NCBI GenBank assembly: GCA_963693305.1
Contig: OY855904.1
Span: forward strand, 35,283,417 to 35,347,416
Direction of reading: 5' to 3'
Origin: Meandrina meandrites
Taxonomy: Eukaryota > Cnidaria > Anthozoa > Scleractinia > Meandrinidae
DNA length: 64,000 nt
The position numbers and the translations under genes were made by a program. The stretch's first letter is position 1; every line of letters begins with the position of its first letter. Positions 12,601-23,985 of the stretch are shown piece after piece. Under the pieces are notes generated by a model. That model ran no database searches. It was not told where the DNA came from and saw only the letters and a program-made list of their open reading frames with translations.

Positions 12601-15600
12601 TATCGTACACAAGCACAAGTATGGTACTCAGTGGCTACAATGATAATGATCCAGTAGGTCTGTTTTTAAAGGAGAGTCGATGACGAAAAGGGATTTGAAT
12701 AAATCCTCCCGTATGTAATCATTCAATACTTGAGTTGCGTTATCGCCCGTGGTGGAGAGAGTGGGGGAGGTGGGGGAGGGGGACGGGGGACTGGGATTAC
12801 ACCATAAATTGCGAGTGCTGCGGTTCTAAGATTGTAGGATAAAGGACACGATACCGAGCGGAGAGCGGACATTAAAATACGGGCAGCACGATTTTGAGGT
12901 CTCTGAAGCTTTGATGACTTGCTCCATACACCAATACAACAGTCAAAGCGGGGCTGGACTAAACTATTATATTTTAAAATTTAATCATATATTAAGAAGT
13001 GCACGATTTTGTATTCGTTTAATTTAGGGATCAAACCAGGATTGCACTCCCAAAAGGTGCAAAGGGGATCCTTTTCTAAAGGATTGAGAACCTTACTTAA
13101 CCGTATGCCGCGGCACATCAGGCTGCACAGGTCTACATAGCCCACAAAAACGAGAATGCCTCTGCGCGTTACCGTTTGCAGTGATAACGCAATTCACCAT
13201 GCTTACCTAGAAGGCTAACTTACAAGTTTCGAACAGATACACGAAAGAGTACTGAGCAATTGTGATAGCGCTTGAGTTTCACTTCGTTGCGAACACCCTT
13301 GAGCGACATTGTAAATAGCTTTTTAGGAGCAAGCGGCTAAAATAACATATCGCTTGTGATGTAGCAGTAGTGCGCACGATATTCGCCTACGGGGGCCTTG
13401 TCGTGTCGCTTAGTTTGGATGATTGGGAAACTCGTGAAGATTTCTTATTCTTTACAGTTTCGCAGGTAGGTCCCTTGAGTCTGAAAAAAAAATTGTCAAG
13501 TTCGGTTTTCCAATGTTACCGACTTGTGGCTTGACGACACTGGCACTTAAAAAATGTGCAATTGTAGTCAGGTGATAACATAAGACCGTATTCCACGAGA
13601 ACAACTATCCATCATCCTTCATAAACAAATGCGACTGATCGCTGTCTAAACCATTAACTGATTAACAAACTATTGGCCTCGCGGTACTTCTTTATGTTCA
13701 AGATGCTTCCGAAAAGATTTAAGACAACGACAGGTTAAAGTCGTCTACAAACCGTTTAAAAACTGTTAACAGTTGATTTGATGTTCGGTCTCCTGTCACG
13801 TCCACGAAAACAAATAGATGTAAATATTGTAAATTAGTAACGCAGGTTCACATCAGCCAACGGCTGCCAGATTTTTAACCTGCGAGACCATTTTTTTTTT
13901 AGAAAAAAAAAAATCATCAGATGGATTTTAATACCGTCAATAAGGCTGGATATGGGGCCAATTTTCACGAGCGTCTCTTTCTGACAGCCTGGTTGTCCAT
14001 TAAGGATCTGCAGTCTAGGAACGACCACATAGCTCTTCCAGAGGTCTACAAATCAGTTGGCACGCACACGAGTCTCAAGAACAACATCGGCCTTAAATAT
14101 CCAATACGTTTTTATGTTTATCACTCTGTGACTATTTCAAAAGGGGAAAACTAGTACTAAAGTCATGCTAAACCATTTTGAAATCTCCTGTCTCGCCAAA
14201 TGTCGAAAAGCAGAGTTGGTTCGTTTTGTTTAAGAAGTCCCAGTGTTGGTTTCTTTGTGGTTTGACACTGAATGGTTCTTTTATGTTACTTTCATAGACG
14301 TTTCGGCTAATGATACCCTGTTAGGGGGGAGGGTGGGGGGGGGGGGGGTTCAGTTATCCCTTACCCCTGTAACTCTGGGCACAGTTATCCCTTATCCCTG
14401 AAAGTATCGACAGTGTTATCCCTTAAAGTGTCTCTGTTGGAGTTTTTCCCACAAACAAAAGTGATAAAGTGAAGCCTAGCATAAATTTCCCAACGAATGC
14501 AATATACATATCGTCCTTTCCTTGTCTTCCTCATGATTCGGGAGTCTAATGCTACCGCGGGGATAGTGAATGTCTTTACTGCTTATCTTAACGCTTCCTT
14601 TCCCTTGGATGTATTGTTCTTAACTTAGCTTCGTAGAATGCCAGTGCAGCCCACATTGTAGGACATTCAAAACCGCTCTTTAGATAATAATAAACAAGTT
14701 CAGGCACCGATCGCCGCGTCGTTTAGGGTTACATTATATACATCGGTTATAAATTGTAATTGCTTCCATCACAGAGTCAATGGATTCTGCTTAAAAAAGC
14801 ATTTAGCGTTCGACATAAAAGTAGTGCTCTTTTCCTTTGGTTATCCTCCATCTTGACATACCAATTCAAACATAATTAATGCAAAAAAGAAAACCGAATA
14901 TGCTGCGCTGAAGGAAACAACAGCTGTGGCTTCCTTAGATGACGAGAGAGGTTCCGAATCAGTAAGCATTGCAACCTAAACATTCTTGACGTTCACAGAG
15001 ATGGCACAATGATAATAATGATGATGTAAACTATATTCAGTGTATCAGCTTAAAGTTCAGATCAATTGGTTCTTGGGTTTGGTAGCAGGTTAGAATGGCT
15101 ATTTTGGTTTTAGTGTTAATCTAAGATAGTAAAAGACACAATTTGAGCTGTTTTTGTTTATGACTGAGCGTTTCCCTGATCTAGTTGTAATATTAAACTA
15201 GCTGCAATTAGTCTCTCTAACTCACTCTAAATGAAAGGAAAAAAGGAAATATCGGAAAGCATGATTATAACAAAAACTCTACAAGGCAGTTTTCTTGTAA
15301 TTTTTTTATTTCTCAACCCTTCATTTAATTTGTCCCGAAATGACCAAAATGGTCAGCTCAATTAAACAATAGGTGACAAAATTCAATTCTTGGCATCCGA
15401 GTGGTGCGTCAACGAACATTTTTGAAAACGGTCCATAGACATTAATCGCCACTACCCAAAAAGATGATAAATTTCGCGAGGATTCATTTCTTGAAGTTAT
15501 AAAGCAGATAAACAACATCAAAGCTAAAAGTCTAACTCGACGCAATGTCTGATCTCCCAATATTCATTATTCGACCGGGCAGAAGTCAAAGACATGCTCA

Positions 15601-18600
15601 ACGCCAATGGTCCTGGTGACATTGATAGTTTATTGATATTATGAAATATGGATCCTAATCAGCCAATTCTAAAAATTATGAAGCCAAACGAAACTTTTTC
15701 GCATCGAAACTTACCTATTAGCTGAGGTTCGTCCTGTAGAAGGGGTAAAGCCATTCTGAATTGGTCAGATCGTGCCGGCGTCGATGGAAAATATCCTGCC
15801 ACATGGAAATTCTGGTTCCGCCATAAGCCGCTTTTTGCCGAAACCGCACGATTTCAGGTAACGAAGAAACAAAAATATCCTTCTCTTCTATTTTTGTTGA
15901 CAAATGACCATTTCAATGTTGGTTTCTCATCACCTTGTATGTAAATACATGCCGTAACCTCATGCATGCAGCATGGTGTAACCCCAGTACCCCCTCCACC
16001 CACCTCCCCCACTCTCTCCACCACGGGCGGTAACGCAACCCGAGTATTGAATGATTGCATACAGGAGGATGTATTCAAATGTCTTTTCGTCATCGACTCT
16101 CCTTTCAAGATATACTTTAATAGTCTAGCCCCGCTATAACTGTTGTATTGGTGTATGGAGCAAGTCATCAAAGCTCAAAATCGTGCTGCCCGTATTTTAA
16201 TGTCCGCTCTCCGCTCGTTATCGTGTCCTTTATCCTACAATAGAGGCAAAATCTTAGAACTGTAGCACTCGCAATTTATGGTGTAATCCCAGTCCCCCCC
16301 CCCTCCCCTCCCCCACCTCCCCCACTCTCTCCACCACGGGCGGTAACGCAACCCGAGTATTGAATGATTACATACAGGAGGATTTATTCAAATCTCTTTT
16401 CGTCATCGACTCTCCTTTCAAGACAGACCTACTGGATCATTATAATTGTAGCCACTGAGAACCATACTTGTGCTTGTGTACGATAACCACGAAAGTTTCA
16501 GCGGTAAATTCTCATAATGTCATCAGGAACTACAAGGTCAACAAGGTGAGTGGTAAATATAATCACGAAGGACACGAATCGACTTTCATTATTTAATGGT
16601 CAGGAAACGAAACACCGTATTTGGTTTCAACTTACCGAAACAAGGAAAAACAAGCTGCCATTTGTAGAATGTAAATGCGTTTTCCCTTGTCGTTAGGCGG
16701 AAAATATTCATCAACAAAGCATCCAAGTGTCAGGCAACAAGACTCGGACTGGAATGTGAAGTGTGTCACGCAATACTTAACCCGTGAAAATAGCCAAGAA
16801 TTCGTTCGAACTTATTTCTCAATATCGCGTTGTGCCGCAGATTTTATTTCATAATTCAACAGACAAGGTCTTAATCTAAAACTAGAATGGCAATATAGGC
16901 CTGGTCTATTTGCCACAAGTGAAAAATAAGGCAAGATTTAGGACCATATTTTCGCGATGTTCGCATAAATTACTGAAGGTGTTCTAGAAATATTGTAGTT
17001 TTCTTCCGATTTTTAACAAGAAAGTAACCAAATTACATCTCAGCAGTAAGAACTGATAAACATTGACTGGATTTGTACAAATTTTGGGGATTTTATCGGC
17101 GCGAAGTATTTTTAACGAACGTTTAATATCCTGTGTTAGAACTCGTGAAAAATGGCCGTTTCATCACTTCTTGACAGTGGTAATCGGTAAATGCTCCAAA
17201 GAGGAGAGAAACAAACTTTCTGATCATTTTAACTGCATTTTAGTAGTAGGGATAGATAGTACTACCTGTGACAGAAATATGAAGGAAAACTATTTTGGAG
17301 TCCAAAATCGAGTGGAACGGTTTAAGGGAGACGGCCTCTTACTGTAAATATGAAAGGAAATAAACTTAAAAAGAGTAAATCATGTGTCGTGAAACGAAAC
17401 AAATCCGTCAGATTGATCGGCCTTCTAAGGTCAGCAAATGTACATAGCTTTATAATACGATGCATCCTCTCTTGCACCATATCGTGATAAAGATGCGTTT
17501 TGTCTGGAGTAGATAGTAAATTGAAAAGGGTCTGCGAGTGCTGACTCCCATAATTTGTCAGAAATCTCTTCATTTATGAGCAGGAATACTGAGCCTCTAT
17601 ATGTCCTATATGTAAGCGAAATCCACGCGTTCGGAAACAGACCGATATATTTTGATTCTGTTGTTGAGAAATTTGTCGCCACCCTCAGATTTCTCCTGCT
17701 GTTAATTGGCAAAATAGAATGCAATTCCCACCAGCAAATGTAGTGTTTCTTTGAAGCATATGCCTTCGAAAGGCGCTCGTGATTTGCGTGCAGGTCAGTA
17801 CTGCGCAATAAGAAGCCACTACCCCGCGCGCTAGCAGAGGCGCTCTCGCGGGATATAAAATTATACGAAGAAATGGGGAATCAAATATAAAACAATATCC
17901 GGATAACCAAGAGAAGAAGTGTTGCGTGAAGTACTTATTCTGTGATTCCTTTTGAGAAAAAATTGTTGTAAATTAGGCAACCTGGGGTGTAGCATAAAAC
18001 CCGGGTATGAAAGCGTGTCACGCTCTTTCCCTTCACCCTCCCTAGCCTGACCACGAAACAGTTTCGTGTGCAGATTCGAGCAGATGTCAGTTGACGAGAT
18101 AACTAAAGGAAAACATGCCAAATGTTGTAAGACACGAAGAGCGCAACGACCATTTCAAATGCAAACCATGAATTAAAACGCAAGCAAACGCGAAAGTAAT
18201 AAGGAGCCAAACACAGCACAATTTTCGATTTTCGTGGGGGTTCTTTTCGCAAAAAGATAAGAAATTGCAAAATAAAAACATGACAACTTAATTATACCGA
18301 TAAATATAAAATCACGGCTATCTCTAAAACAGGGAATGGGGAATCGGGGAATGGGGAATGGGGAATGGGCTGGGGAATCTCTAAAATGGGGAATCTCTAA
18401 AACGGGGAATCTCTAAAATGGGGAATCTCTAAAAGCGGGAATCTCTAAAACGGGGAATCTCTAAAAGCGGGAATCTCTAAAACGGGGAATCTCTAAAAGC
18501 GGGAATCTCTAAAATGGGGAATCTCTAAAAGCGGGAATCTCTAAAATGGGGAATCTCTAAAAGCGGGAATCTCTAAAATGGGGAATCTCTAAAAGCGGGA

Positions 18601-21600
18601 ATCTCTAAAATGGGAATCTCTAAAAGCGGGAATCTTTAAAGGCGGGAATCTTTAAAATGAGAAATCAGCTCAATAACTTGAAAATTTTTATTAACAAATA
18701 ACCAATCAAATAATTCAAAATAACATCTGCTCTGCATTTCCTCTGCATTTTACAATCATACTTATAACAATAACAATAGCAATAGTAATAGTCTTCTGTA
18801 GCTTCATAAATTGCTTGGTACATAAATTGCCGATTTCAGATGATGTGATCCTCAAACGATTTTTCATTCTTTATCATTTTGATATTTTTGAATTTCATAA
18901 AAAATAATTCTGAAGGGTACAATGTAGACACTTTTAAAAAAACAACAACAAAGAAACATATCATTGAAAAGCTACTTGTGTTAATGTTCTTTAATTTTCC
19001 CTTCCTTTTTGTTAGCCAAGAATGTCTAAGTTCTGACATCTATGGCGTTTTTTTAACTTAACAACTCAATAACCCGTGTTCCAAGGGTAGTTTTGGCAAC
19101 CAACCCATTGCATTGCGATAAAAAATAATCGCTCTTTATTACCAATCGTTGCCATCATGTTAACGAACATCAAAGTGTTATGGATTGATTACAGCAGCAA
19201 GGTTGTGTTGCTGTTATTCCTTAACTCCATGAAACACCTTAGTGATTTTGACTTCCCCGTTCAACAATTCCGATTTCGGGTCGTTTTGCAAATACAGATC
19301 AAAGATGAAGTTAACCCTAACCCTAACAAAGAAAACTACCCCAAATCGGGAGAAAAAAGAACAAAGGTAAAACGGCATGACTTCATTTGTACCCGGTACA
19401 CACGGAAAAGTTTGAATATGCTAAAGGCCCGTTTACACAGGCGATTTTTGTCGCGCAACTCAATGCAATTTTTGTCGCGCCAAAGTTGCATCAAGTTTCG
19501 AACATGTTCGAAACTTGATGCAACTTCGGCCCGACAAAAATTGCATTGAGTTGCGCGACAAAAATCGCCTGTGTAAACGGGCCTTGCAACTTCTTGCAAC
19601 TTCGGCGCGACAAAAATCGCCTGTGTAAACGGGCCTAAGAGTGCAAATCTTAAAAACGCACTAAAATTTCCTTTCTTAAATTTATCACTTAATTCATTCC
19701 ATATAGTTCACTTCGAAAAGGAATGATTTCCTGGGCTGAGAGTATCTGCCGAAAGTTTGTGTGATTATTTGCCTAATAATGCTTTGCAGCCAGTTGTTTG
19801 ACGTTTTCCATCTGTTTAGAGCGGGGGTTGCCGGTGTCAAGATAAGGCTAATAGATGCAATCAAGGATGGCCTGCAAATTTTAATTACTCTCAATTTTGC
19901 CGGTTTGCTCACTTTCAAGAGAAAGAAATGGGGAGGTCTTAAAGAAAAGATTGAAAACCGGAATCGAAACTCTGGTAAACAAAAGTTGAGAAAAATTGAC
20001 TTAAGGCTGTAATTTGCTTAAGGAAACTGCAACACAAAAAATGCATCTAAGTCATCTAACTGATTGCAAAGTTGTTTGTATTAAAAATATGGTTTGAATG
20101 TATCAAGGCGATGAGAGAAAACAACGCACCAGTCTGGCTGGCTGTCACCCATTCAAAGTTCCTCTCTAAGTTCAGTCGCGTGTTTTTTTTTTTGTTACTT
20201 TCGCTTTTTTGTTCCTTTCGCTTGCCAGGATACTCTCTGCTCAGACTGGCATGAAAGCATTTCTTGTTTTAGTTAATTGAATCGCTCATCGCATGTTCAT
20301 GCCTTGTCGTACTAGATGGTCTAACCAAATTGCAAACAAACTGGAACATATTCCTCGAGATACGAAAATGTTCTCGCCAAATAGAGCGCATAAACACACG
20401 ATTGAAAAGAAGAAGCCAAGACGCACAAGCGAGCTTTATCTGCACCTCCCGCCATTATTCAAATTGATTTAGTCGCGCGTGTGCTTTCCTCAAGTTACTT
20501 AAATGAAATATAATCTTACTCGTGAAAATACGTATCATTTTTAAGTCGCTTAACGAAGTCTGTAAACAAAGCACATTCAGGAATGTTAAGCGAGACAATC
20601 GGTGTCGTGAAAACACGGCCAGTCAGTCCTTCTCAAACGCCTTTCAACAGCTCGATCAATTTCAGCTCACTCCCTCCCTTTCTTTTTTACTTTTGGATTT
20701 ATCGTGTCATATTTTGTTTTCTGTAGTGCGTTGCCTACGGCAGGGGTTTGTGATTGTGGGCGGCTTTTCGAAATTAATTAATACCTGTCAATAAATAAAC
20801 TGCCGGTCTGTCACGCCAACACTGCTTGATGCCGTCTCAAACAGGAAGCTTTACGCGAAGTCATTGAACGCACGCGGGAATTAATTTTAAAGATTCCCCA
20901 TTTTAGAGATTCCCGCTTTTAGAGATTCCCCATTTTAGAGATTCCCGCTTTTAGAGATTCCCGCTTTTAGAGATTCCCCATTTTAGAGATTCCCGCTTTT
21001 AGAGATTCCCCGTTTTAGAGATTCCCGCTTTTAGAGATTCCCCGTTTTAGAGATTCCCGCTTTTAGAGATTCCCCATTTTAGAGATTCCCCGTTTTAGAG
21101 ATTCCCCATTTTAGAGATTCCCCATTTTAGAGATTCCCGCTTTTAGAGATTCCCCAGCCCATTCCCCATTCCCCATTCCCCGATTCCCCATTCCCTGTTT
21201 TAGAGATAGCCATAAAATCACGCAGGGTCGTGTAATAGTCCCGGTGGCAGTAATCAGTTTACAAAATCATTCTCAGTACAGTTTTACGCATACAAGCACG
21301 AACAACCTTGAACAAAGTTTCCTCGAGGCAAGTTGTTTCAACTACAGAAAGCGCAAAGTCCCTTCTCCCAACAAAAGAAGTGAAGAGACCCAGCAGAGTT
21401 TTGTCCACATTTAACTGCAAGCCTGTGTATGTTCTAGATAAAATCTGCCGCAGAATTTCGGATAGTCTAGTTTCGGTAGCTGGCATTTCGCCGGCAGAAT
21501 TCTTCGTTTTCGAGCAGAATTTAGAAAAATCGGTAACACAAAAGAGACAAAGAATTTAACTTGCGTTTCTGTATCTGCAAGCTTTCAAACGCACAAGATA

Positions 21601-23907
21601 GATAGTGTACATTAGGCTGAAGCTCAAAAGGTCAAAACCTATTGTGATAAACATGAGCAAAAATATTTGAAGACCGAATATAAACAACAAAATGCAGCAA
21701 ACAGTTTGGTTGTATAAAAGCATGTTTAATTCAGCTTCTCGCGTACATGCAAATAAAAACAAGGCTTTTCAGGTTTGTCTTAGCTCACAAACAACTGGCC
21801 GAGGTAATAGAGAAAGAAACTGTACATTTAGGACTTCAATTCACTCACCATTGGTCGCCGTCGGCGGTGAGGAGGTTCGATATTTTACTCCCTTTCTCTG
21901 TCTCGCTGTTTTTTCCCTAGAGGCTCAAAACGCCAGGGTTGAAATACCATAGAAGGTTCTTAATTATCCCCTGACATATCTCCTCCTATAGCTCTCTAAA
22001 AATCAGTGGAGTCGCTAGCAGAAGTTGAGCTCTCACTGCAAGAATTTGAGTCAGCCATGTTCGTGACTTGTTGCGGTTCCACACCTGTGATGTATCACAT
22101 CTCGTGATCATAATCGAAGCATCCATGGCGAAATGTCACGTAAAATACGAAGTTTTACGTTAAAATTAACCGGTAAAAAAGCTTCTGAATTCAATTTTTT
22201 TGCTTCCCGTGTAATTTTGGAAACATTCGGAAGCTTTTACTGAAATATAGTTTTCTAGCCAAGAGTTGCCCTTTAACTTTTGAGATGTTTGTGAGATAAG
22301 TCAAGCGAGCTTTTTTTAGCCCCCTAACGCAGCTGACTTAAAATGATTTTATCTCGGCGTACTGATAAACATTTCTCGATGATCACCAATTCTACTGGCA
22401 AGAAGCATGCCATCGCCTCAGTCTTCAGTTGCAAGTGATGTCGAAGTACTTGCTACGGCAAACACAAAACGAAAAAACCTCGCGTTAAGTCTGCTGACAG
22501 GACTGAGAAAGAAACGCACGAACTTCTTGAAGCGTGGGCCCCCAAATTCAGTAAGCTGTGGGGAGTTTCACAAAGAAAAAAATAAAAATGTGGAACGATA
22601 TCTATTCTTCGTGTAAAGAAAGGTGTCCAGAAAGCCAGAGAATGCTACAGCAGGTGAAGAAACGGCAGCAGAATCTAGAGTACGAGTGAACTCAAGCAGT
22701 TCAGGCAGCGATCTCGCTCGACTGTGGAAGATGGAATTCAGAAAATTAAAGAAGACTTCCCCTCTTTCAACATCCTGAGTAAAGAAAGGCGAGAAAGTAC
22801 GACTCCAGATTGGCATGCAGAGTTCTCTTATTGAAATGTGTGAAAAGAGTATGGAACAGGACAACGCAAGATTTGAACGATCAGCTGAAATGTTCCGTGA
22901 CGCCCAGAGCAGGCAAATGGAACAAACAAACGCCATAGTTGACATTTTTAAAGATTTAGCATCAAAATAATTGTCTTTATCTAATCGTTTATCTTCTGTT
23001 ATTGAAACGATACATACAATTGTTGTGCAAAACTCACGTAGCAATCATAGTCTTTCTTAGGATGCTCGTTTTTTGTCCAACCTTTTTCAACGCAATTCTC
23101 CAATGAACTTTCAACATGCCAAATGCTCGTTCCACTACAGATCGTAGCACACCGAACTTTAGATTTTTTAAAACTTTCTCCGCTCCTGAGTCAGGCGTCC
23201 TCTGTCCGGGTAGGGTTTCACTAGCCAGTTCGTTTGTGAATAGGCACTGTCGCCAGCTAAAAGGTGCCTTATTTCTGTTCCATTTATATTGCCTGTTGGA
23301 CCACTAAGAATTTGCGTTCGCTGCAAGTTCATAAATCAAACACTCTCTCCTAATTGTCTCAACCATTCCATTTAAAAAATGTACAAAAATTTCACGTAAT
23401 AAAACTGCTCAAATTTAATATATCTCTTTCACTGCTTTACATTCTACGCCGCGATTTTCCCTTAAATTAAAGTTCAATTCTGTTCAACTAAAAAGCCATT
23501 TATAATAAACACTCCCAACCGACAAACGATTACAATGAACCAGCAGAAAAGCAAAAAACTTTCAATGCAGCAATATTTTTGAACTCCAACTTATAAACAA
23601 AAATTATTTGTTCTTTCACAACACGCACAAAATCCGGCGGCCTCACAAAGCAAATCTTGACATGGCGGGAAAATTCCGCGGCCTCACAAAGCAAACGCGC
23701 ATGGAATGCACCTTGGAATGCACCTTCTCCCCCTCGCATATTCTCGTGTCGTCATGACAACGTCATGACGACACGAGACAAAAACGAGCTCGGTGACCCC
23801 CATTTTTTTATTATTAAGTAATGATCAGCATGTCGAGATGCCACCTTAAATTTTTTAACTGATACCATTTTTGTAGCAGCAACGGATAACGATCTCTAGA
23901 ACTGACC

Positions 23908-23985
<78 letters not shown>

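Larger units (their letters stand above)
18316..21211. mobile_element. Foldback/Mutator-like DNA element with inverted minisatellite arms
   Basis: The element is flanked by the direct repeat ATAAAATCAC (18306-18315 and 21212-21221), a 10-bp target duplication. Its ends, GGCTATCTCTAAAACAGGG and the reverse complement, are perfect. Each arm (18316-about 18658 and about 20884-21211) is a minisatellite of 16-17 bp units based on GGGAATCTCTAAAA, in opposite orientations. This design, tandem repeats inside terminal inverted repeats plus a 9-11 bp duplication, is that of Drosophila Foldback and related Mutator-like elements. The 2.2 kb core holds a nested palindromic MITE and no transposase frame, so the copy is non-autonomous. 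Confidence 0.85.
11401..22272. mobile_element. TTAA-bounded 10.9 kb element (piggyBac-like ends), composite
   Basis: The left end is TTAA (11397-11400) followed by AGGGCAACTCTTGG. The right end is CCAAGAGTTGCCCT followed by TTAA (22273-22276). The inner flanks also pair in inverted orientation at CACACCTGTGA (about 11606 and 22081), so the terminal regions are roughly 200 bp with conserved ends and a diverged middle. TTAA target duplication is the mark of piggyBac transposition. No transposase is visible, so the element would be non-autonomous. It contains the 1.2 kb inverted repeats and the Foldback-like element. The alternative is two separate short elements of one family whose opposite ends happen to survive. 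Confidence 0.55.

Noticed and set aside
14324..14410. Repeated TTATCCCTTA motifs that recall a meganuclease site
   Set aside because: Only short imperfect repeats next to a poly-G run. No full site and no nuclease gene.
18371..18658. Possible CRISPR-like array
   Set aside because: The units are contiguous 16-17 bp repeats with no unique spacers, mirrored in the second array, in animal DNA.
19310..19330. Telomere-like CCCTAA repeats
   Set aside because: Only two and a half copies; a similar pair near 56140 is equally short. Chance or minor repeat.
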